NCBI GenBank assembly: GCA_026417995.1
Contig: JAOACF010000015.1
Location: 1-32,948 of the forward strand
DNA: 32,948 nt
Reading direction: 5' to 3'
From: Negativicutes bacterium
Lineage (GTDB): Bacteria > Bacillota > Negativicutes > Sporomusales > JAOACF01
Under the pieces are notes generated by a model. That model did no database searches and was not told where the DNA came from. It was given only the letters and a program-made list of their open reading frames with translations. The position numbers and the translations under genes were made by a program. Below, in pieces: positions 25,797 to 32,948 of this stretch; the stretch's first letter is position 1, and every line of letters starts with the position of its first letter.

Positions 25797-27458
25797 TTAA
25801 GGGATGGACACGAATTGATTTACTCCCGTTCCCGGCACAGTCATCGGCGTTACTAAATCATCTGTTGCGATGTTCGCCACAATCACGACCGGGCCTGTGG
25901 TTTTCAGCGCTAAAGCGAAGGCCTGCGCAAACTCGTCCGGGCTTGACGCCACCATCGCTTTGATGCCGAATGCGCCGGCAAAAGCGGTAAAGTCCACCGG
26001 TTTTAAGGCGCACGCGGTATAGCGCCGGTCAAAGAATACATGCTGAAGCTGGCGGATCATGCCGAGGCAATTGTTATTAATAATAATCGAAATAATGGGT
26101 AAATCATGATTGGCTGCGGTATACAGCTCTGCTCCCGTCATCTTGAAGCCGCCGTCGCCGGCAAAATGAATAACCCGCTTATCCGGAACGCCGAACTGCG
26201 CCCCCACCGCTGCCGGCAGACCAAAGCCCATAGCTCCCAGCCCCCCCGAAGTAAGCCAGGTGCGCGGCGCCTCAATGGCCAGATGTTGTGCCGCCCACAT
26301 CTGGTGCTGTCCGACATCCGTTACGTATACATAGGAGCCGTCAGCGGTTTGCGCGGCGATATGGCGCATGATCCAGGGCGCATTCAAAGTATCCTCCCGG
26401 TACACAAAGCTGGCTTCATTCCGCCACTTTTCAAGCATCGCCTGCCATCCAGCCAAGTTCTTCGCTTTGCAAGCCGCCGCAAGCTCGGCGATAATTGCCG
26501 GGGTGTTGCCCACCAAGCCGAGATGGGTGTCAACATTTTTGTGGATCTCTGCCGGATCAACGTCGATATGAATCAGGATTTTTCCCTGCGTATACCGCTG
26601 GCGGTCGCCGGTGACACGATCGCTGAACCGGCTGCCGACAGCGATAATAACGTCTGCAGCATGCACCGCGTTATTAGCCGGCTTAGAACCATGCATGCCC
26701 GTCATTCCCAAGAACAGCTCATGTGATGCGGGAAACGCCCCTAAGCCCATCAAGGTGCTGACTACCGGAATACGGCACTTTTCCGCCAGCGTCCGGATTT
26801 CCCGGGAAGCGCCGGCGGTAACTGCCCCTCCGCCTACGACAATCAGCGGCCTTTCTGCCTGGCTGATTGCCGCAGCCGCCTGCGCAAGCGCCTGCGCCTG
26901 CGCGGCTGGCACCGGGGCGTTGCTCTCTTCCGAAGGGACTGCAGGAGTAAACTCCGCATGCGCCGTCTGCACGTCTCGCGGTACATCCACCAGGACCGGT
27001 CCCGGGCGGCCGGAAGATGCGATTTTAAAAGCGTACCTGAGGATCTCGGCCAAACGCTTTACGTCTTTGACAATAAAGTTATGCTTAGTAATGGGCATGG
27101 TGATGCCGGTAATGTCCACTTCCTGAAAAGCATCCCGTCCCAAAAGGCTTGTCGGCACTTGTCCGGTAATGGCAACAACCGGAACGGAGTCCATAAAAGC
27201 GGCGGCAAGGCCGGTCACTAAATTTGTGGCGCCCGGCCCCGATGTAGCGATACATACTCCGACCTTGCCGCTCGCCCGCGCATATCCGTCCGCCGCATGG
27301 GCCGCCCCCTGTTCATGAGCGGTAAGAACATGCAGGATGGGAGCGGCCAGAAGCGCATCATACAAGGGAAGGATCGCACCGCCCGGATACCCGAAAACCG
27401 TGTCAACTCCTTGTTCTTTCAAGCATTCAACAATAATAGCTGCTCCTGATAGCCGCAC
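25797..27458 (-). CDS. ilvB: Acetolactate synthase large subunit
   Basis: This 553-residue thiamine-diphosphate enzyme makes acetolactate or acetohydroxybutyrate from pyruvate. Markers are VFGYPGGAILPLYDAL, the catalytic Glu in TAHEQGAAHAADGYARASG, SGPGATNLVTGLA, and the ThDP-binding GDGGFKMTGAELYTAANHDLPIISIIINNNCLGMIRQ. The start is GTG at 27456-27458 (MRLSGAAIIVECL), 8 bases after AAGGAGG; the longer GTG start (27482) contains that site. It is the third gene of the operon, 32 bases after ilvC, separated from its regulatory subunit by ilvC. Confidence 0.96.
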   Translation of the reverse strand: MRLSGAAIIVECLKEQGVDTVFGYPGGAILPLYDALLAAPILHVLTAHEQGAAHAADGYARASGKVGVCIATSGPGATNLVTGLAAAFMDSVPVVAITGQVPTSLLGRDAFQEVDITGITMPITKHNFIVKDVKRLAEILRYAFKIASSGRPGPVLVDVPRDVQTAHAEFTPAVPSEESNAPVPAAQAQALAQAAAAISQAERPLIVVGGGAVTAGASREIRTLAEKCRIPVVSTLMGLGAFPASHELFLGMTGMHGSKPANNAVHAADVIIAVGSRFSDRVTGDRQRYTQGKILIHIDVDPAEIHKNVDTHLGLVGNTPAIIAELAAACKAKNLAGWQAMLEKWRNEASFVYREDTLNAPWIMRHIAAQTADGSYVYVTDVGQHQMWAAQHLAIEAPRTWLTSGGLGAMGFGLPAAVGAQFGVPDKRVIHFAGDGGFKMTGAELYTAANHDLPIISIIINNNCLGMIRQLQHVFFDRRYTACALKPVDFTAFAGAFGIKAMVASSPDEFAQAFALALKTTGPVVIVANIATDDLVTPMTVPGTGVNQFVSIP

Positions 27459-27490
27459 ACAGGCTCCCTCCTTTCCCTGCACAGCCGGCT

Positions 27491-28988
<1,498 letters not shown>

Positions 28989-29010
28989 CCGCTCCTCCCT
29001 CCCTTTTGCT

Positions 29011-29057
29011 AAAATAAAAAAGCCCCTATCGGCAAGTCTCTGCTTGCCGATAGGGGC
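29011..29057 (-). terminator. Regulated terminator of the ilv T-box
   Basis: On the minus strand GCCCCTATCGGCAAG and CTTGCCGATAGGGGC form a perfect 15-pair stem (29057 to 29022), followed by TTTTTTATTTT. Confidence 0.93.
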
Positions 29058-29285
29058 GGGTTACCGCGGTACCACCCTACATTGTACTCATGCCGCCGGT
29101 TTGGGCCGGCTCCGGCTAACGCCCGGATCGCGTCGCACTCTTATGTATACCGCATTTCAGCATACAGTATACAGTTCAATAGCGAAGTTCATGGGTGACG
29201 TAACGGCGTCAACTCCCGCACCGGCTCGCAGCGTCCACCGGCTCTCTGTGGCAGGTTAAATTGCGCTTTAATCCCAATCATCACT
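29022..29285 (-). promoter_or_regulatory. T-box leader probably sensing tRNA-Val (specifier GUC)
   Basis: On the minus strand the core AGGGTGGTACCGCGG lies at 29064-29078, with bulge TGGT. Stem I shows AGAGAGCCGGTGG and GCGAGCCGG, closed by TGGG...CCCA. At the position matching the CUC of the leu leader the loop reads TAC-GTC-A, giving specifier GUC at 29197-29199, a valine codon pairing with anticodon GAC. Valine is the sensible signal for ilvNCB. The stem I loop is less tidy than in the leu leader, so the specifier is less certain. Confidence 0.85.
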
Positions 29286-29312
29286 TGTTGCCGTATAAAT
29301 TTTTCAGTATAC

Positions 29313-29366
29313 AAAAAGACCCTGGTGAAGTTCTCTTGTTTTTGCAAGAAACCTTCCGCAGGGTCT
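29313..29366 (-). terminator. Regulated terminator of the first (ykkC-class) riboswitch, ilv leader
   Basis: On the minus strand AGACCCTGCGGAAGG (from 29366) pairs with an arm ending in AGGGTCT (to 29317), about 18 of 22 positions including TTCTTG/CAAGAG near the loop, followed by TTTTTG. As in the leu leader its 5' arm overlaps the aptamer end. The two terminators differ in sequence but keep the same position. Confidence 0.85.
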
Positions 29367-29456
29367 TTTATACCCACGGTGTAGCGCAACTCATCGCCGC
29401 GCTTTGCATCGCTCGGACCAGCCCAGCCATAGCTGCGGAACCCTAGATGCACTTTC
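29356..29456 (-). promoter_or_regulatory. ykkC-class riboswitch aptamer, probably ppGpp type (subtype 2a), ilv operon
   Basis: The same motifs as in the leu leader occur in order on the minus strand: CTAGGGTTCCG, GGTCCGAG, TACACCGTGGGTATAAAAG, ACCCTGCGG. The stretch from GGTCCGAG to the 3' end is identical to the leu copy over about 66 bases; only the hairpin between GGTTCCG and GGTCCGAG differs. ppGpp is the expected ligand because of the downstream ilv genes. A PRPP or guanidine aptamer is the alternative. Confidence 0.82.
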
Positions 29457-29483
29457 TTACGCCAAATGTGTTACTTTGTATAC

Positions 29484-29512
29484 ATTATCCCAGCGCGCCG
29501 GACTTTTGTCAA
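29484..29512 (-). promoter_or_regulatory. Promoter of the ilvNCB operon
   Basis: On the minus strand TTGACA (29507-29512) and GATAAT (29484-29489) are 17 bases apart. Transcription would start near 29478, giving a leader of about 490 bases. Confidence 0.85.
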
Positions 29513-29524
29513 TAGGCTTTTTAA

Positions 29525-30445
29525 TTATATTTTTGGCGATTTTACCGCCGCTGCCGGCTCCTCCGGCCTAGTGGCAATATAAACACCGGTAAGTACGAAG
29601 CAGGCGCTGATCATTTTGGCGACAGTAAAGGTCTCGCCCAGGAAAGCCACCGACTGTATTGTTGTAAACACGGGCACAAGATTAAAGAAAACGTTGGTGC
29701 GCGGCGCGCCAATCTCTTGAATGGCCACCAGTTGAAACAGGTAGCCCAATACGGACGCAAATATCGCCATATACACCACTGACAGCCACCCTCCGATTGT
29801 CACGCCCTGCAGGTAGACAGCCGGTTTTTCCCAAACGGCAAATGGCAGCGCGGCAAGCGTGCATATCAGGAAAGTATACGCGGTGACTTTTAGCGGCGAG
29901 ATAGCATAGCATCGCATGGTATACCGGCTGTATACCGAGTACCAGGCCCAACACCAGGCAGCGGCAAACATCAGCACATCCCCCGCGGTAAAACTAAGGT
30001 CACGCAGAACCTGCCAGTCAGCGTTGGTAATAATCAAAAAAACGCCGGTAAAGGAAAGCAGTATGCCGGCGATCTTCCGGCGGCTGATCGCTTCACGGAA
30101 AAATAAGAAAGCCAGCAGCGTCGTCATCATCGGGTTGGTCGAACCGATGAGCGATGAATTAATCGCCGTCGTGTAGCGCAGGCAGGTAAAAAACAGCACA
30201 TGATAAAGCCCCGTCCCCAGCACTCCCAGCAAAAGCAGCGGACGCCATTCCTGCTTGCGGGGCGCCCAGTCCTGTGGCTGCCGGTAATAGAGAATGGCAA
30301 AGATAAACGGCAGGGCGATTAAAAAACGGAAAAAGGTGAGGGAGAAGGGCGGAAACTCCCGCACCGACAGCTTGCCGGCAATAAACGCGCCCGACCAGAA
30401 CAGCGTTGCGGCAATCATCATGATGTATACACGTTTTTGCGACAT
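29525..30445 (-). CDS. EamA/DMT-family transporter (10 membrane helices)
   Basis: The 306-residue inner-membrane protein has two EamA repeats, each of about five helices. It begins MSQKRVYIMMIAATLFWSGAFIAGKL and shows the family stretch NSSLIGSTNPMMTTLLAFLFFREAISRRKIAGILLSFTGVFLI. The second repeat ends in the AFLGETFTVAKMISACFVLTGVYIA helix pair. Members export amino acids, drugs or metabolites; substrate cannot be inferred. Its stop is only 12 bases from the -35 of the ilv promoter on the same strand. No terminator is seen between, so read-through into the ilv leader is possible. ATG 30445 has GGAG 7 bases upstream. Confidence 0.9.
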   Translation of the reverse strand: MSQKRVYIMMIAATLFWSGAFIAGKLSVREFPPFSLTFFRFLIALPFIFAILYYRQPQDWAPRKQEWRPLLLLGVLGTGLYHVLFFTCLRYTTAINSSLIGSTNPMMTTLLAFLFFREAISRRKIAGILLSFTGVFLIITNADWQVLRDLSFTAGDVLMFAAAWCWAWYSVYSRYTMRCYAISPLKVTAYTFLICTLAALPFAVWEKPAVYLQGVTIGGWLSVVYMAIFASVLGYLFQLVAIQEIGAPRTNVFFNLVPVFTTIQSVAFLGETFTVAKMISACFVLTGVYIATRPEEPAAAVKSPKI

Positions 30446-30545
30446 TCAGCCACTCCATTTGTTGTACTGTATTTATTGCTTCGTACCAAATAACCGGAAC
30501 TCCTGCTGCGTAGTGACGCTTTTTGCCATTCCCTCAAGGAAATAA

Positions 30546-30574
30546 TTGACAGGCAGTATACCGCATGCAACAAT
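30546..30574 (+). promoter_or_regulatory. Promoter of the Fe-S protein gene
   Basis: A perfect TTGACA (30546-30551) is followed after 17 bases by AACAAT (30569-30574, 4 of 6 matches). Confidence 0.5.
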
Positions 30575-30609
30575 AAACATAAATAAGTTCGCGGCCAGGA
30601 GGACTGATC

Positions 30610-31908
30610 ATGGGGCATATTCTTGCCGACGACCGGTCATATCATTTGCTGCAGCAGCGTCTTGACCGGAATATTACCGGCGCTCCCTATTCGCCGGTAT
30701 TTATAAAAATCCTGCAAATGCTTTTTTCCGCGGAGGAGGCTGATTTTGCCAGACAAATTCCCCTGCGCCCCACGCTTATGAGCGAACTTGCCCGCAAGCT
30801 GGGCATGGAGGAAGCAAGATTGGCGGAAATGGTCAGCAGCATGGCCAAGCGAGGGCTGGTTTTTGACGCGGAATACAATGGCCGGCGCTATGTTGTTTTA
30901 GCGCCTGTAGTCATTGGCTTTTTTGAGTTCACTTTCATGCGGGCGCGCAATGATCTGCCGCTTGCCGAGTTGGCCTCTCTGTTTGAAGAATATATGCTGC
31001 AGGACGACCGGTTCGCGCACTCCGTGTTCGATGGTTCGACGCAAATCGGCCGCGCCTTGACACGGGAAGAAAACCTTCCCGGCGATATGTACAATGAAAT
31101 TTTGGACTATGAACGCGCCAGCCGGATCATCGAAGAAGCATCCCTAGCCGCCGTTTCGCTGTGCGCCTGCCGCCACAAAGCCAGTCATTTGGGCAAAGCG
31201 TGTCATCATGAACAAAGAACCTGCCTGACCTTCAATCAGGGCGCCGCAATTCTCGTCCGGAACGGTCTGGCCGAGCAAATTGACAAGCGAGAAGCGCTGA
31301 CGATCGTGGAGCAGTCGAAAGAAGCGGGCCTGGCGCAAATAGCTGATAACGTCCGGCACGGCGTTGGCTATATCTGCAATTGCTGCGGCTGTTGCTGCGG
31401 CATGTTTCAGGCCATAAAAACCTTCAATATCCGCAATGCTGTCGTTACCTCCAACTGGTTAATGACCGTTGACCCGAATAAATGCCGGGGCTGCGGCGCA
31501 TGCCTTAAAGCCTGTCCGATTGACGCAATTGGCCTGAAAGATAAGTATGCCGGCACCGAATCTGTACTCAGCGAGGCCTACTGCCTGACTGATTTATGTC
31601 TGGGATGCGGCGTCTGCCAGCCAGCCTGCAAATTTGGCGCGATTAGCATGAAGCCGCGCGCGCGGCGCGTGTTCACGCCGGAGACCGCTTTTGACAGATA
31701 TATTGCCATGGCGATTGAACGCGGCAAGCTATCCAACCTGCTTTTTGACGATCCCACCCGCCTCAGTCACCGGGCCTTAGGCCGGATTTTTCAGGCCGTG
31801 GAAAATTCGCCGCTTGTACGACACATGCTGGCACAGGAAAAAATTAAATCGGTATTCCTGCACACCCTTGTCAAAGGTGCGAAAAAGCTCGCAGGAAAAC
31901 CGACATAA
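30610..31908 (+). CDS. Cysteine-rich Fe-S protein with winged-helix-like N-terminus
   Basis: The 432-residue protein starts with a winged-helix-like region (about 25-105: ARKLGMEEARLAEMVSSMAKRGLVF). A cysteine-rich middle has CACRHKASHLGKACHHEQRTC (C185, C187, C198, C205) and CNCCGCCCGMF (six Cys within 256-263). A two-cluster ferredoxin domain follows, with CRGCGACLKACP (292, 295, 298, 302) and CLGCGVCQPAC (330, 333, 336, 340). It resembles 4Fe-4S proteins of anaerobes annotated only as ferredoxin-type. A redox-sensing or electron-transfer role is inferred. AGGAGG lies 8 bases before the ATG. It is divergent from the EamA gene and has no obvious partner. Confidence 0.88.
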   Translation: MGHILADDRSYHLLQQRLDRNITGAPYSPVFIKILQMLFSAEEADFARQIPLRPTLMSELARKLGMEEARLAEMVSSMAKRGLVFDAEYNGRRYVVLAPVVIGFFEFTFMRARNDLPLAELASLFEEYMLQDDRFAHSVFDGSTQIGRALTREENLPGDMYNEILDYERASRIIEEASLAAVSLCACRHKASHLGKACHHEQRTCLTFNQGAAILVRNGLAEQIDKREALTIVEQSKEAGLAQIADNVRHGVGYICNCCGCCCGMFQAIKTFNIRNAVVTSNWLMTVDPNKCRGCGACLKACPIDAIGLKDKYAGTESVLSEAYCLTDLCLGCGVCQPACKFGAISMKPRARRVFTPETAFDRYIAMAIERGKLSNLLFDDPTRLSHRALGRIFQAVENSPLVRHMLAQEKIKSVFLHTLVKGAKKLAGKPT

Positions 31909-32011
31909 ATCAATTTCCCGGGAAATAATTTGTCAGAAATATGCCAAATCCGTCAGATCACTTGTTATTTGGTGTCAGAGACAGATGTCAGATATTTTTG
32001 CTGGCCATCGC
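31909..32011. other. Intergenic region with a 14-base palindrome and four GTCAGA repeats
   Basis: ATTTCCCGGGAAAT at 31913-31926 is a perfect loop-less palindrome. (T)GTCAGA occurs at about 31931, 31952, 31973 and 31986. The convergent genes on each side show no classical terminator here. CCAAAT/ATTTGG at 31944 and 31967 could form a weak hairpin. Confidence 0.4.
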
Positions 32012-32806
32012 TCAGCCTGCGAAATGCTGTGTGATTACTAACCCTCGCCCGCTGTCCTGAACTATACCGATGCCTATGCGCGTATACGGCGGATTGAGTA
32101 TGTTCATGCGGTGACCGGGTGAGTTCATCAACCCCCGGTGGGCCTGTTCCAGCGTTCCGGCGACGGCCAGGTTCTCGCCGGCCAGATGATAGGTAATTCC
32201 TTCACGCGCAAATAGTTCGGACATTGTGCCATACCGCGGCGATTCGTGCGCAAAATAGTTGTTCTCAACCATATCCCGACTCTTAAGACGGGCCGATCGC
32301 GTTAAGTCGGCGTCTAATACCAGCGCCTTAAGGCCGCGGCTGGTTCTCTCCCGGTTGATAAGGTCAAGCATGCGGCGTTCGAGTTCACTGGGCGAAGCTG
32401 ACGGGCGGTGCACATTGGGCGATTTCACTTCACGCGGCGGGACGCTCTCCCCTCTTTCCCGCGCCGCCGGAACGCCGCTGCCAGTCGGGGACTGAGGTTT
32501 CGCTTCACCCAGCGCCGGAACATACACCTGCGTAGTTTGATGCACGGTTTCTTCCTGATTAACCGCCGCCCTGTCCGCGCTCGCGGTAAATCCGCCGGCT
32601 AAACTGATCACCTCCGCCAGCGTACTGCCTTTGGCCGCCTCATAGACGCCGGGCCGCTCGACTTGGCCGCTTACATATACGGTTACTGTCGGCCTGACAG
32701 CAGCCGGTGCCGGCACCATTTTCGCCGCTTGCTGCATGCAGCCCCCTGCCATCAACCCGATTATTATGCATCCTGCCAGAATAAACAGGCGAATTAGGGA
32801 TTTCAT
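32012..32806 (-). CDS. Lipoprotein with SLBB and CAP (SCP/PR1-like) domains
   Basis: The 264-residue protein has a lipoprotein-type signal (IIIGLMAGGC, with C23 the probable lipid attachment; C13 in ILAGC would be too early). An SLBB-type beta-grasp domain (about 39-96: VTVYVSGQVERPGVYEAAKGSTLAEVISLAGG) and a low-complexity linker follow. The C-terminal CAP domain (about 138-264) shows MLDLINRERTSRGLKAL, HESPRYGTMSELF, AGENLAVAG and MNSPGHRMNILNP. It would sit in the periplasm or envelope and may bind glycans. YkwD-type CAP proteins have spore or wall roles in Firmicutes, but the function here is unknown. GGAGGAGG precedes the ATG. Confidence 0.9.
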   Translation of the reverse strand: MKSLIRLFILAGCIIIGLMAGGCMQQAAKMVPAPAAVRPTVTVYVSGQVERPGVYEAAKGSTLAEVISLAGGFTASADRAAVNQEETVHQTTQVYVPALGEAKPQSPTGSGVPAARERGESVPPREVKSPNVHRPSASPSELERRMLDLINRERTSRGLKALVLDADLTRSARLKSRDMVENNYFAHESPRYGTMSELFAREGITYHLAGENLAVAGTLEQAHRGLMNSPGHRMNILNPPYTRIGIGIVQDSGRGLVITQHFAG

Positions 32807-32948
32807 TCTCCGGCCTCCTCCCTGTCATGCCTTTAGTGTAACATGGCGGCAGACGCAATACCATCAGCGCGCAGTCCCGGCTTTTCCTCCGGGCAATAGG
32901 CCTTCAGTCGGATGGCTGCCCCTTGCCTTCCGGCCTTAATCCAATGGC

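Noticed and set aside
29044-29452. Small ORFs on both strands over the ilv leader, considered as leader peptides
   Set aside because: No runs of Ile, Val or Leu codons and no ribosome-binding sites; the region is explained by the T-box and aptamer.
32736-32939. 67-codon plus-strand ORF at the right edge
   Set aside because: Mostly antisense to the lipoprotein gene start and its ribosome-binding site; no coding support.

Overview
The window reads as chromosomal DNA of an anaerobic, probably spore-forming diderm Firmicute (Negativicutes, Sporomusaceae-like). This is an inference from a SpoIID-family protein, T-box leaders and a ykkC-class riboswitch, strong AGGAGG ribosome-binding sites, a HlyD-type export system, and small archaeal-type LeuC/LeuD proteins. 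No rRNA, tRNA, phage, CRISPR array or complete insertion sequence is visible. One non-coding MITE-like element is present.

Layout. 1-2301 (+): the 3' part of uxuA and complete uxuB (hexuronate catabolism), closed by a bidirectional terminator. 2473-3992 (-): a SpoIID/LytB-domain protein overlapping a small nuclease-like hypothetical. 4517-5902 (+): a membrane-bound HD-GYP protein. 5945-6610 (-): phoU. 6795-11284 (+): a five-gene, overlap-coupled operon of a TetR regulator, a HlyD-type adaptor, two ABC ATPases and one ABC-2 permease. It resembles E. coli cecR-ybhGFSR with the double ATPase split into two genes. 11320-12135 (-): speD. 12267-15118 (-): an Eis-like acetyltransferase, a DUF2156 protein and an uncharacterised protein with a consensus CRP-type site upstream. 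15202-15533: the MITE-like element. 15532-17154 (-): a nitroreductase and trpS.

From 17268 to 29512 the window is dominated by branched-chain amino acid synthesis, split over two minus-strand operons: leuA-leuC-leuD-leuB-ilvD (leader about 23316-23784) and ilvN-ilvC-ilvB plus a 40-codon ORF (leader about 28989-29478). Between them lies a plus-strand gene for a secreted GH26-like glycoside hydrolase. Each leader has a consensus promoter, then a ykkC-class aptamer with its own intrinsic terminator, then a T-box with a second terminator. From context the aptamers are most likely the ppGpp-sensing subtype. The T-box specifiers read CUC (Leu) before leuA and GUC (Val) before ilvN. The two aptamers are almost identical, so both operons appear to share one global (stringent-response) input and to differ in the tRNA they read. 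This paired two-input control is the most interesting system in the window.

The right end holds an EamA-type transporter (-) directly upstream of the ilv promoter, a cysteine-rich Fe-S protein with a possible DNA-binding N-terminus (+), and an SLBB plus CAP-domain lipoprotein (-). Several starts were moved from the longest ORF to an internal codon with a properly spaced ribosome-binding site (phoU, the tetR-like gene, trpS, the nitroreductase, leuA, ilvC, ilvB, the GH26 gene, the acetyltransferase and the DUF2156 gene).
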